Positions 10,446 to 21,353 of a stretch of DNA of 35,952 bases are shown piece by piece. The number at the start of each line of letters is the position of its first letter. The first letter of the stretch is position 1. Source of the stretch: Phaeoceros laevis (Eukaryota; Anthocerotophyta; Anthocerotopsida; Notothyladales); NCBI GenBank assembly GCA_049999765.1, contig JBNGIQ010002292.1, positions 1-35,952 of the forward strand, in the 5' to 3' direction. The translations under genes were made by a program, and so were the position numbers. The notes beneath the pieces are model-generated. The model searched no databases and was not told the origin of the DNA. It was given only the letters and a program-made list of their open reading frames with translations.

Positions 10446-11995
10446 GTCGACGAGAGTGAGAATAGTGATGGTGCGACCTCTCGTACGCAACAGTGCTTCA
10501 GCTGGTTCCTGCAGATTGGGCGTTCCGGACTGGGCTGTGGCCCAGCACGTATTACAGTCTCAGTCCTTTCTCCCTCCGTTCCTGCAAGGCAACTTCCAGG
10601 GGAACCTTCTGAAAAAAAAATCATTTCCTGTAAAGGCGGGACTGGGATTCGAACACTGTTCAGTTGTAGAGCGCTTCCTTCAAGCGTGTCTTAGGGAGTG
10701 GTTTTGGGAGGGAGTGGTAGACTAGTAAAAGCATGTGCGGTGTCTTGATGCATTTTGGTCCACCTGGCTGTCCCTATACGGGCAAGGATGCGGAGTACTT
10801 AGCAGCTAGCTTTGGACAGAACCACTTGGTGTTTCGCAACATTAGGCCAAGGGTTTGCGAAACACCATTAGGCAAGGGCTTGAAGCCAAGGGCGGTTTTG
10901 CAAGGGCTTGAAGCCAAGGGCGGTTTTGTGCGCACTCGTCACTAGTCTTGGAAGAAGGCTTAGCGGAAAGTGCTTAGGCAGTGTCTTGCAGACTTTTGTG
11001 AATGATCCTTTGACAAGGTTCTAAGGTTTTGAGGGGCATAAATTGGCGGTAGCCTACGGGCGCACTCAAAATCGCTTGTTTCTCTGGTATCTACAACTGT
11101 AAGCTGGTCACACGGCGTACCCAAGAGAGAAGTTGTGTGTAGTAAACCGAGCCTGTCACGCAAGAGTGAGGGCCCTCGGTGTTAGCTTGTGAATAGCTTG
11201 TGGAGAGGGCAGAGCCTCAGATTGCGTCTGAATCAAGTTGTGCCCAATTCTCGTCACTGTTCCAGGCATTCTTGTCTTGGCACAGCGTCTGTGTTGCAGA
11301 TTCAGCGAAAAACAGCTCTCAGCGTCTGGTCGAAGTGCCGTTAGGAGGCTGCACTGATGTGATTTACCGCAAGGGGACATACTTCGAAAGCTCCCCTTTA
11401 CTTCGGAACATCATCTTCCACGGTTGCCTGTCTATGTCCTGTCCTGTCATGGTCCTATTTACCCGCATAAGATCCTACATAAGCGATGCCTTCATCCAGA
11501 AAATACATTACTAGCAGATTGGTTGGAGGATATTTTGGACTCGTTGGAGGAGCTGCATAGGTCTTCTATTCCGAGCCCAGTCTGTCATTGCACATGGATG
11601 AGTTATAAGGTCTGAGCTTGGCTTCCATGCACACAGACCATTCATGGTCACGGAGGAATTGCGGTATTTGGAAAGTAACACGAGCAGAAAATTTCCAAAC
11701 CAGGTACCGTTGTCCAGGCTCCAGGCTGCCAACAATAGTACTCTAGCATCAAAAGACGGATGTTGAGCAGCCCACCAATTGGCAATCACTGCTTTCCACG
11801 TTAACGTTATATAAACAGGCAAACCATTGCAACGCAATCATACAACCACGGGCAGACCAAACCACAGGAACAAAACGGTTGCAATCCAGGTCCATTCAGG
11901 CAATCCAAGTCTATTCAAGTTGGGAGTCTCACCACGACGGTGATAATGTTGAAAGGGCCTGATGTTGGCAGAAAACCACCCTCGGCGAGTACTAT
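10446..11995. other. Intergenic spacer between the P450 array and the PPR gene
   Basis: No gene recognised in about 1.5 kb. It holds a 28-bp direct repeat (10873-10928) and a TATA-like GTTATATAAAC at about 11805. Near 10640 a GGGATTCGAAC phrase lies close to a TAGAGCGC phrase. Together they recall tRNA boxes but do not fold into a tRNA. Confidence 0.5.
10873..10928. repeat. 28-bp perfect tandem repeat (two copies)
   Basis: CAAGGGCTTGAAGCCAAGGG followed by CGGTTTTG occurs at 10873-10900 and again at 10901-10928 with no change. It lies in non-coding sequence upstream of the P450 genes. Confidence 0.9.
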
Positions 11996-14446
11996 TCAGT
12001 CGCTGACTTCCATTTGCACGTGAATATTCTCCAGCTCTGCATAAACCTGTTTTCTTTGTGAATGGTTCTTGTCTCCCACCACAAAGACATGAACCTTCTC
12101 TCCTTGCTCAATCCAAGTAAGCCCAGGCAGCTTCCATGGACATGCCCTTCGCCTCATATCCTCCACCTTACTTGCATCCTCCCACATGTGTGCACGGGTA
12201 TAGATATTTGACATCATCACATAAGGAGCACCAAGCATCGAGTCTAGTTTCACAGCCCCCTCGAAGGCAAGTCTCCCAATGTGAACATTGCCATGCTTTA
12301 GGCAGGCACCAAGCAAACATAACCAAAAAGGCATACTAGGCTCCATAGGCATTCTCAAGAGCAGCTCTTCCACCATATCAAAGAGCCCTGCACGGCCAAG
12401 GAGGTCAACCAGAGTAACATAATGCTCGATTCTTGCAGCAATACCATCTCTACTCATAGACTCAAAGTACTCGATGCCTTCCTCGACTAGCCCAGCATGG
12501 CTGCACGCAGCGAGAGCAGACAAGAAAGTCACCGCATCTGGCTTTGTCCCAGACTGCAGCATTTTGTTGAAGCACAGCAAGCAACTCCTAGCTTCACCTT
12601 GCTGCGCATATCCTGCAATGAGCGCAGTCCAGGAGAAGAGGTCGTGTTCTGCCAAAGTGTCAAATACATGTTGAGCATGACCCATGCTGCCACATTTGCC
12701 ATATACATGAATAAGTGTGGTTGCCAGCGTAGCACTACCCTCAAGTCCACTGTCAACAATGTCACGGTGAACCTTTGAGCACGCATCCAGAGCTCCTATG
12801 CAGCCACAAGCTTTGAGAACGCTCAGAAAGGTTGCCCTTGTCGGTTTTAATCCTTGCACCTGCATGTAAGAATACATGAGCAATGCCTTCTCACCCTGTC
12901 CTTGCTCAGCATAACCAGCAATCACTACCGTCCAAGTCACGACATCTCGGTGCACCATTGCATCAAACACATATCTCACATCTGTCATGCTCCCACATTT
13001 TGCATACATGTCAACAAGGGCAGTCCCAACAAACAAATTCGGTTTGTAACCAGTCCGGAGAATCGCAGCATGGACGCCCCTTGCCTTTTGTAAACACGCA
13101 GGTTTCACCGTTGGGTGATCCACGACAAAGGCCTGCTCAGAAGCTGCCAGGCTCCCACAAGCCATGAGCACACTGACAAAGGTCCTGTCGTCAGGCATCA
13201 CACCTTCCTCCTGCATTTGAGCGTAGAGTTGGAGAGCTTGTTCTCCCTCATCTTGAAGAGCATATCCTGCTAATACTGCATTCCATGTCACAACATTACG
13301 CTGACACAACACGTCGAACACATGCCGGGCGTCCCCAATGCTCCTGCATTTCACGTACATGTCAACAAGGGTATTGCCTACAAAGACGTCAGACTCAAAA
13401 CTCCCTGCAGCAGCTTGAGCATGTATCTGCTTACCCTTCACCAGACTGTTCACTTTCACGAGCTGTCTGTTCACAAAAGCAGCTTCTTCCTCGAGTGCCA
13501 GAATGCCACACGCCTTCAACAAACTGACAAACGTCCTGTCATTTGGCTGCACTCCCTCGTTTTGCATCCGGGCATAAAGCTCCAAAGCCTGTTCACCCTG
13601 CTCTTGTTGAGCATATCCTGAAATCATGGCATTCCACGAAACCACATCCCGCTTTGACAGCATGCCAAAAACACTCCGGGCATCCACCATGCTCCCACAT
13701 TTTGCGTACATTCCAAGCAAGGCTGTGCCAACAAACACATCCGACGCACAACTGCATTTCATAAGATCAGCATGAACTTTTCTACCCTGCTCAAGGTCCA
13801 GCAAACTCACACATGCCTTGAGAGCGCTCAGGAACGTGTACTTGTTTGGCTCCAACCCAGCCTTCACCATCTGCTTGTAAACAGCCAGGGCCTCCTGATC
13901 TTGCCCCATGTCAGCATAGCCTGAGATCACGGCTGTCCATGATGCAACTGACCGATTAGGGAAACATTGCAGTACCCGCAACGCATCAGAATGGCTGCCA
14001 CATTGCACAAACGCTCCCACAAGCTGGTTCCCTAAGTAGCCGTTGGAGTCTAGGCCATTTCTAGCAAGGTGAGCCTGCACAAGCCTTGCCTCAGCCAAAG
14101 ACTTTCTTTTTCCGCACTCTTGCAACAGCAGACCATAAGCTTCAAGGGGAGCCACGAGGCACTGCTGCTCCATATTGTCAAGGGCACCAACTGCCTCCTC
14201 CAACCGTCCCTTCTGACACAAGATCCTTACCACGTCAGGATCAGCTGCTCCGCTCAAACAAGAGTGCACTTGCCCTACGTCAACGAAATGCCCCACCCTC
14301 ACATTCAACGCATCAGCCACCAGCCGGCTGGCACTGAGCTTCACATGCCACAACCGAGACACGGGCGAGGCCGACAACTTCGAGCAATCCCCTGCACTAC
14401 CCTGTACTGTCCTGCTACACAGCCAGGCAGTCTCCACGACTGCCAT
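11996..14446 (-). CDS. Pentatricopeptide repeat (PPR) protein, PLS class with E-type C-terminus, intronless
   Basis: One uninterrupted frame of 816 aa from the ATG at 14446; an upstream GTG only lengthens the open frame. The N-terminus is rich in Ser, Arg and Ala with few acids, which suggests an organellar transit peptide. PLS-type repeats fill most of the protein, shown by recurring phrases such as VVSWNAMISGYAQQ, MYAKCGSM and FLSALKAC. The C-terminus has the E region and the start of an E+ region (GLTWIEQGEKVHVFVVGD) and stops without a DYW deaminase domain. Such proteins bind single organellar RNA sites, one base per repeat, and usually direct C-to-U editing with a separately supplied deaminase. 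The target is unknown. Two spacers between repeats are 16 residues longer than the others. Confidence in family is very high; start fairly sure. Confidence 0.95.
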   Translation of the reverse strand: MAVVETAWLCSRTVQGSAGDCSKLSASPVSRLWHVKLSASRLVADALNVRVGHFVDVGQVHSCLSGAADPDVVRILCQKGRLEEAVGALDNMEQQCLVAPLEAYGLLLQECGKRKSLAEARLVQAHLARNGLDSNGYLGNQLVGAFVQCGSHSDALRVLQCFPNRSVASWTAVISGYADMGQDQEALAVYKQMVKAGLEPNKYTFLSALKACVSLLDLEQGRKVHADLMKCSCASDVFVGTALLGMYAKCGSMVDARSVFGMLSKRDVVSWNAMISGYAQQEQGEQALELYARMQNEGVQPNDRTFVSLLKACGILALEEEAAFVNRQLVKVNSLVKGKQIHAQAAAGSFESDVFVGNTLVDMYVKCRSIGDARHVFDVLCQRNVVTWNAVLAGYALQDEGEQALQLYAQMQEEGVMPDDRTFVSVLMACGSLAASEQAFVVDHPTVKPACLQKARGVHAAILRTGYKPNLFVGTALVDMYAKCGSMTDVRYVFDAMVHRDVVTWTVVIAGYAEQGQGEKALLMYSYMQVQGLKPTRATFLSVLKACGCIGALDACSKVHRDIVDSGLEGSATLATTLIHVYGKCGSMGHAQHVFDTLAEHDLFSWTALIAGYAQQGEARSCLLCFNKMLQSGTKPDAVTFLSALAACSHAGLVEEGIEYFESMSRDGIAARIEHYVTLVDLLGRAGLFDMVEELLLRMPMEPSMPFWLCLLGACLKHGNVHIGRLAFEGAVKLDSMLGAPYVMMSNIYTRAHMWEDASKVEDMRRRACPWKLPGLTWIEQGEKVHVFVVGDKNHSQRKQVYAELENIHVQMEVSD

Positions 14447-15295
14447 GAGAACCAAATTCACCTCAAACCTCGCCTACAGAGGAGCGTTGAGGACTACATT
14501 GGTGCATTGAATACCACGCAATCATTACCCACCATGCGCTCCTCAAGCGCCAGGAAAACGATGGAAGGCGGACCTATCGGCTGTCTCCGGCGGTGCTCTG
14601 TTTGGTGAACCTCGCTCCTCCTCTGACAGTCGCAGCATGGCTCTTCCCTGTCTTATCTTTACTGCCAAAGCCGCATCCAATTTGTCAAGAAAAGATCCTG
14701 TTCCACATCCATCGTCCTCCGCCAGGACCTTGCCCTGGACAGCATCCTTGATCCAGTAGGTCAAATCGTAACTCCACATATGCAAATTCAGTCCAGTTCT
14801 GAAAAGCAGGACACCTTCGGCCAGTTGCATTTATGATCATGTACTTGTGGCCCTCGAGATCGTGCTTTCTGCCGTTATGAACGACGGTGCTTCCTACACC
14901 AATGTCGATGTTGTAGGACGAGGCGACCACGCGGCGTAAAGGAGGACGGATCACTGTGTTTGGAGGAATGACTTGGTCTCTCGGGCACCTGCAGACAAGT
15001 TCCGAACTTGAGCGGAGTGAAACGCTGTTGTTCTACTGCTAGTCTAGTGCCACCATCGGTGTTACCAGGACTTATTTCTGTGACGCAGAGAGAGAACTGG
15101 TTGAACATTGAGACGAAGAAGCAGTGACCGTGGTGAAGCTCTACTAGACTAGAGGCAAAAACGAGCTGCCATGCATCTCACAACATACGACAAAATCGTC
15201 CCAGGACTCAGAAAATCTTCAGGTACAATATCATGAAGAGTACTAGTTAATGATCAGTGCGGGCCCGCTACACTGTCAGGTCCCGGAAGCTCGCA
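14447..15295. other. Spacer with unresolved minus-strand open frames
   Basis: No gene is firmly supported. On the minus strand, a frame ending at 14685 (about 14989-14685) follows a possible acceptor TGTCTGCAG and encodes about 100 aa, including RRVVASSYNIDIGVGSTVV. I recognise no family, and I found no upstream exon that joins in phase. A second frame (14830-14543) overlaps it. Either could be a fragment of a real gene or chance. Confidence 0.25.
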
Positions 15296-16720
15296 TCAAA
15301 CCTGTCGCTGGACAGCCCGTTTCACATGCAGATACGACAGCACCGGCACCAGGGCTTCCAGAGTAGCAATTTCCGTCTTGCGGGCTGTGATTTCTCGCTT
15401 GCGGGCTGCAATTTCTCTTTCGCGGGCTGCAATTTCTCTCTCTCGGGCTGCTAGTATCTTGCGAAGCCTTCTGTTCTCTCGGTGCATGATCTCCAGATGC
15501 TGCTGGACCTCATCCTGTTCTGCCTTGTCCTCCTCCTCATCTACTGTAACAGTGCTATCTCTTCTCTTGGAATTGATTTTCTGCCTCACTTCGAATTCCT
15601 CTTGCTCATGAGAAGAATGGGAACCCCCGGGAGCCGCGGCCGCGGGCCGCTTCACATTCCTCTTCTGCTCCCTCACATCCTCGTCGGTGGACATCTCGGA
15701 GGCCGCAGGGCTGAAACCCCCCGTCCGCGCCCTCGCTCTGGTGGCATACACCCTGCCGCCGCCCTCCACAGCTGGCTTGGAGTCGATGACATCCTTGCGC
15801 GTTCTGGACCGGGTCCTCGCTGACACGTCCCGAGCAGGATGGACACCGGTACCATTCCCTCCCTTGGCAGCAGACGCTCCACGGACTGGAGCAGCAGCAG
15901 CAGCAGCAGCTTTGCCCGCGCCCGGCTTGAATCCTTCCAGGGCCTTGATGGCAAACCTGATGTAATGCGACAGCAACTCCCTCGCAGGCTCAGGCAACCG
16001 GGCCTTGTCCGTGGCCAACCTCCTCACCACGTACTTGGTTCTGTGCTCGGCCCAATTGAACACTTCCTTGTGGAACAGCGACTGCGCCAGAACAAGGAGC
16101 TGACTCAGGGGAATCAGGCTAGCTTTCCCAGGCAAGAACAGCATCGTCCTTTGCACATCAATGTACTGCCTCAGCTCCGGCCCCAGGGTCTCGATCACCG
16201 CACCGTCCTTGGTGAACTGCGTCTCCGGCGCCACAAATTTGGCCAACCGCATCCTGAGGTACCGGTTTCCGCTTCCGGGAATCGGCTGCCCCTTCCACGG
16301 AATGTTCAGCACCGTGCCCACCACCGCCGGGTCCAGAGACAGAACCACCGTGTCGTTCACCAGAACCATGCTGGGGGTCCGCGGCCGGTGCTCCTCACCG
16401 TCGTGAAAGCCGGAGATCGTGAAGTCCTCGTCCACGGGGAGGTCTCTCTGGATGGTGTTCTTGAAAGGCACCGGCTTGCCTTGCTCTGTGACGCAGGCCA
16501 GCCTGGACAGAAAGCGGCTGCATTTCCTCCACTTCCAGGGGCTCTCTTCGTGCCCGTCATCGTCCTCCGTGTCCGAAGTCGGAGTCGAGTCTTGGCTGAT
16601 CTCCTCTAACTCAGCCTCGGATTCGTCCTCCGAGTCCGGGACGTCGAGTATCTCAGTCTCGCTCTCCTCTTTCACTGGACTGAGCTCCTGCTGGACACAA
16701 TGGTTCCGGGTTCTGGCCAT
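15296..16720 (-). CDS. Acidic / globular / coiled-coil protein, possibly transposon-derived domain; function unknown
   Basis: Intronless frame of 474 aa. The start is the ATG at 16720 (CCATGGCC context); the frame continues upstream only to a GTG. Residues about 10-65 are acidic, a central globular region spans about 90-270, and then come an alanine run (CAG/CTG repeat near 15890-15910) and a basic, Arg/Ser-rich linker. The C-terminus has four 7-residue repeats of the type AAREREI, ending LEAL, which predict a coiled coil. The centre (NDTVVLSLDPAVVGTVLNIP, then a run of hydrophobic helices) resembles in layout the 'putative plant transposon protein' domain found in many plant genomes. That link is a guess from pattern. 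Highly charged ends suggest a nuclear protein. No partner gene is evident nearby. Confidence 0.7.
   Translation of the reverse strand: MARTRNHCVQQELSPVKEESETEILDVPDSEDESEAELEEISQDSTPTSDTEDDDGHEESPWKWRKCSRFLSRLACVTEQGKPVPFKNTIQRDLPVDEDFTISGFHDGEEHRPRTPSMVLVNDTVVLSLDPAVVGTVLNIPWKGQPIPGSGNRYLRMRLAKFVAPETQFTKDGAVIETLGPELRQYIDVQRTMLFLPGKASLIPLSQLLVLAQSLFHKEVFNWAEHRTKYVVRRLATDKARLPEPARELLSHYIRFAIKALEGFKPGAGKAAAAAAAPVRGASAAKGGNGTGVHPARDVSARTRSRTRKDVIDSKPAVEGGGRVYATRARARTGGFSPAASEMSTDEDVREQKRNVKRPAAAAPGGSHSSHEQEEFEVRQKINSKRRDSTVTVDEEEDKAEQDEVQQHLEIMHRENRRLRKILAAREREIAAREREIAARKREITARKTEIATLEALVPVLSYLHVKRAVQRQV
15380..15463. repeat. 21-bp coding tandem repeat (four units) encoding a heptad coiled coil
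   Basis: Units start at 15380, 15401, 15422 and 15443. On the plus strand each reads close to GCGGGCTGCAATTTCTCTC. Translated on the minus strand they give AAREREI-type heptads. The DNA period equals exactly one heptad, so unit number can change without breaking frame or coil register. Confidence 0.88.
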
Positions 16721-19700
16721 GGCACAAGGCTGGGGCTTAGCTAGATGCTCAAGATTCAGAGAATTTTCCAGGTGAGCTGTGCCAAAATCCTTCGTCGGAC
16801 TCCTCCTATGACTCCTATGCTTGGTGGGCAGCTTCACTCATGTATACACACACGTATGTGGCCGCCGCCTCCACGACATCTTCTTTCCACTCGTTCGACG
16901 ATGCCATACCATCCTGGCACGAGTTCACTCATGAACTGGATTACCAGCCCCTTGTGTTGATGGCTGCAACTGAAGGCCCCTCCACCCAACCGTCGCTGAA
17001 TCCTTCGCACAGGTGACAGGACGGTACGAGAAGCCGGCACTTTTCGCAACCGAATTGGCAACCTAGTTAACATGATTCCTAACAGTTGGCCCGCCACCGT
17101 GACTGCTGCATCCCAAACAAAAATTTAACCGTTCCAAAACTTCACAGAACGGTGGTGAATTGGCACTCTACCTTAGAACACCAGCGGGCCGGATACCAGT
17201 CGGACTCATCTCCTGGTTTGATGGGGGTGGAAGTTCCAATGTATCAGCCTTGAACAGCCCAGCCTTCGTATCCAGGTTGGAAACGAAGGCACTGAAGTAA
17301 CAAATGAAGTTTCAAGAGATGCTGCCTGCCCCAAGCTGCAAATTGATGCCCAAAAGGCCATCTGGATGTATACGTATGTTGCAACAAGCTTGAATTTCGC
17401 ATCTGAAAGCCTGTGATGTCCAGGAGAGGGGAATATGTTGTTCGATCTTGAGTATAGCCTGCTGTCAGACTGCCCGTTTTTGGTCCAATCAATTGAGTCT
17501 TTCTGTCGCCCACCGTAGGGGTCCTCCGGGCAGATCAGGGATCAGAAAAGTAGAATCGGCTGGTACGCAAACAACTAAGTGATGAGTAGCATCAGCACGG
17601 GTGCTGACGGAGTTGCTCAAGATGGATGTGGCAATGGGAGATTACTTAGACAAGAAGCAGTTCCCCGGTCTACGGAAGCAGCACCAATTAAGCATGGTTC
17701 CGCTCTTGCTCCCATGGGTATGGCATGACTTGCTCTTATGAGTATCGGACTGCATCCTCAATTCCAATGGCTCCAGCCACGGCCGCAGCCTCGACAGTGC
17801 TCCGAACTGTGGCTTGCCTGCTGAACGAGTTCGCAAAGTAGATATGGCCCAAGGCGGTTCCCACCTGCTTTTTCTCGCAAACCGTGCACTTGAACAAGGA
17901 ACTGTGTGTTCTGTCAACGTCGAACATGGACGAAATGGCTCGTTGTCCTCTTCTGCCAAGTTTTCTCCGCCAGGCCAGGAAGTGTAGACCAAGTGCATGC
18001 ATCAGGCACCAGCTCTCTCTGCAGATGCCACATTTAACCTTGCTGATGCAACAACTGACCACTGCCAGAGTACAAACAGTGTAACCGGTTTGCTCACAAA
18101 CAATCCAGTAATGACCCAATTAGTTTTGGGCCTCAGCACCAGCATCAGCGATCGTCAGACGAGCCGCTGCTCCATGCACTGGCAATGCTCAGCACTGGGG
18201 TATCGAGGATTGCAGGTCTCGTGTGAACTTGTGAGCTTCGCCAACCAAAAGACTTTCACGAACTGTCGTGCACGGATCTATGTCAACATTCCCTGGCTCA
18301 AGTATATAACAAGGCCTCGGCGGATATCCCTAGCCTGCGAGGTGTCTTCATCCCCACAATGCACGCCTTCCAGGACCGCTTGAGGCCTACCAGCCAGTAG
18401 CCACAGCTGATGAGCTCAGCATGAATCACCAGACATCCATCCCGGTAAGCCCTGACTCGGATCCCCACAGGTGACACGTTGCCGGCTGCAATCCCTCATC
18501 ACCCTTCTGCGGTGCGCACACCGTCAGATATGTCATCCTGTGACCTCGGAATCTTGCTCCACTGTAGCTCCCCTAGCAGCAACAGCATGTAAGATATTTT
18601 TCACCAGGGGCCCACTGTAGATATATCGCTAGACAGCAGCGTCTACTGTGCGGGAGATAAATCCAGTCACTCAGATACACCACAGTATCACCAGCAATTC
18701 CCTGGTGCCCCCAGGGTGCGCCGAAGGTGCCGGCGTCAAAAGGCACCCATTCAATGAGTTCGCAGATGAGCGGGCCGTGCGTGGGCCATCCAGTTGAGGA
18801 ACACTGTCACCTGTCAGAGGCTATATCTCATTTGTCAGAGTTGGCAGATCTGCAAAAAGTCGGCTGCCCTGCCGTCCATCTTCCCTCCCCTCCTCCCCTC
18901 CTCCCCTGCCTGCGATTGCCGTTCCTGCCTTCCTTGCCGGCCGGCCGGGCCACCAACGGTGCAGAGGATAAGGAGCGGCCGTGCTGTCCATCCATTTGCA
19001 CCGTCCGTCCATAAGCGCAAACTTCCAGCCTGGTGGTTTAGGAACAAGAGCCAGATTAGCTACAGTACACACATAGCTGCCTGTGACGTCGTGGAAGGAA
19101 CCGAACACAACAGTCTACATTTGCGTTGCTGCCTCCCTCCCTCCACCAGGGTAAAGTAAAAGAGAGAAGACCGCGACGCACAGCACAACAAAGCGACACA
19201 CATACCTAAGTGCCAGGACTGATGAGACTCTCTCATCAGGCCAGGCGTATGGCGCACAATCTCCGGAAGGCGCTGCTTTTAATGGCAACTAAAGCGGCAG
19301 AGGCAGCAGGCGAAGGCAGCAGGCAGTGGTGACGCTGCTTCGTGAACCAACCGTCGCTAGAAACGCGTTGCTCGGACGAGGTGGCAGCAAGCGGCTGAGA
19401 ACGTGTGCGCTCCTCCTCCTCCTCCTTCTCGCAGTCCAGTGGTGTCCGGGATCCACCTCCGCCATGCCCTACTTCACTCCAGCAATCGGGACGCAGTTCG
19501 GCGGCAGCCACATGGCCCGATGAGAGTGGAAGACAGGAACGGCCGTGGCCCACGCCGCCCGCTGTGCCGCGATCCATGTTGCCTATCTCACCCGCCAGGA
19601 GCAACCATAAGGGAAGGAGGGAGGCAGGGACGGTAGAAACGTCCAAAGAAGGACGTCTAATCCAGCCTTGTTCCGCACGAAATGGAAGCTCTTTTACGTC

Positions 19701-21353
19701 TCGAGAGCCCCTGAGTTAACCTAACCGGACTGTCTTGGCGTAACGTAAGGAAAGATATTTCCTTTACGTGCAAATGAAATGGTTTGGCGGAACTTCAGCC
19801 TCCCTACTGACCTACCGGCATAATGATGAGAGTACGCAATCCATGGCATGGGCTCAGTGAATACGCGGCCGCCACGTAGCCGGTGCCATCAGGAAACAGA
19901 GACGTTGCGCTCGAGGGATGCCCATTGCCGAATGGCCATGGCATGCCATATCTTAGTTTAGGACCCTCTAGACTGCTACTACGGTAGCGCTCCTTCTACT
20001 GTGGGAGGGGAGGTCAAACTGTGAAGCGTGAGGAGCAGCGTATTATCATTGGTTGCCCCTTTGCCCGGGTGCGGCCTGCCTGCCTCTTTCCCTTCCTTCA
20101 AGGCTTGTGTTGTGGTGTCCGGCCCACTTTCCTCCTCCCTGTCCTTCACCTTCCAATTTGTTGAGAGGCGCAATTGCGATTCCAATCCCTCGCTGCACCT
20201 GCCACTTGCCACGGCCCAGGCGGGCCGAGTTCTTTCTGCCTGTCCCTCTCCCTGTCCCCCGCGGCCTGATCCCATCCGTGGCGCCCCGGCACGCATGCGG
20301 CTGATGTGGAATTGAATCCCCGGAGGAGGCGGTGATGCCCGGCGTGCTCCTGTGGTGGTGGTGGCTTGCTGCCCTGCGCCGACGCCATTGACGACGCCAG
20401 GGCCGGCCATGCCCTGATCCGTGCCCCTCGGGCCGCCCGAGGGACAGAGAGCCAGCCAGGCGTAAGCAAGCAAGCCAGGAGGAGGAGGAGCAGCAGCAGC
20501 AGGGGCGCAATTCAATTCCGCAGGAGTGAGCATGCCCGGCTTAGCTGCGGGTTGCCGCTGCTGGATTCAGGCGCCGGGATGAGTGGCCAATTCGGCAGCG
20601 CGCGCTGCTACAGGGACGAGGGTTGATCCTGGCTGGAGTACCACGGCCGCTCCAATTCCCTGGAGAGGAGCTGTGTCCATGTCCTAGGACGGCTTGCAGG
20701 CGGGTGTCTGTTCGCACAGCTCACCGCTCTCCATGTGACAGCGCCAATCTAAAGGTGCGCCTTTGCCTTACAGGTGGCATCATGCTCTGTCGCCGCTACA
20801 CCACTAGCTTGCAGTCTGAAACTCGGGTTTCTGCCGATTCAGGCATGACGTACTAAAGATTGTTAGTACATGCCGGTGTGGATTTTGTGCAAATGTAACA
20901 GAAGGGCGCCTTGATAGCCAGGCAGGCACGTAGCAGCAGGTGGTGAAGCTTGCGTCCACCTTTTGGGCGAGTGCAGTGTTTGAAACGACGCTTCTGTCGG
21001 GAAGAATACTTACCTACAAGTAGTAGGATTTCAGCTCGGTGCGTGCTTTCTCCCATTTTCTCTCCTGACATGTATCTAGAGTCCAGGTTTCTCCTACTTG
21101 TTCTCACCTCTATGTATGTGTTGCAAAACCAGGACGAGCACAGCTACGTTCTGATTGTTTGCTAGTTGGTACTAGTACGTTTACTGCCGGGTGGTTGTGC
21201 CGAGGTAAGTCCACCGACATTTGAGGTCTTGTTTCATGATCCCGCAGCCCGCAGCGTCCACATTGAAAAGGGGTTACGTCTGTCTTGTGTTGTGACTTCA
21301 CCTTTTGTAGTGTTTCCTTGGCAGGGTGGTGATACAAACACAACGTAGACATC
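16721..21353. other. 4.6-kb gene-poor spacer, upstream of ATG11
   Basis: No conserved protein or RNA gene found. Long open frames on both strands (for example around 20000-20530) have biased simple composition and no recognisable domain. Simple repeats include a CTC run near 19410, a GGT run near 20350 and a GGA/GCA run near 20478-20502. A C-rich G4 motif lies at 18883-18906. TATA-like TATATAAC occurs at about 18304. The right part probably contains the ATG11 promoter and leader; an AG-ended tract (CCTTGGCAG) at about 21323 could be a leader-intron acceptor. All of this is inference. Confidence 0.5.
18883..18906 (-). other. Potential G-quadruplex motif (minus strand)
   Basis: The plus strand is a polypyrimidine run. 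The minus strand reads three GGGG runs separated by AGGA, then A and GGG. This gives four G-runs with loops of one to four bases, which fits the usual intramolecular quadruplex pattern. No function can be read from sequence. Confidence 0.65.

Noticed and set aside
10630-10720. tRNA gene
   Set aside because: A- and B-box-like phrases are on opposite strands and no cloverleaf can be drawn.
12474-14608. Several plus-strand frames across the PPR gene
   Set aside because: Antisense shadows of the repeat-rich PPR CDS.
15839-16609. Long plus-strand frame (256 aa) antisense to the coiled-coil gene
   Set aside because: It is the GC-rich shadow of the minus-strand CDS; it has no recognisable domain, and its sequence is rich in Arg, Pro, Gln and His.
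17736-18119. Cys-rich minus-strand frame that looks zinc-finger-like
   Set aside because: Begins only at TTG, the Cys spacing matches no finger that I know, and no splice partners were found.
19979-20533. Minus-strand frame of 184 aa upstream of ATG11
   Set aside because: Low-complexity Gly/Pro/Ala/Thr composition from triplet repeats, with comparable open frames on the other strand; no domain.
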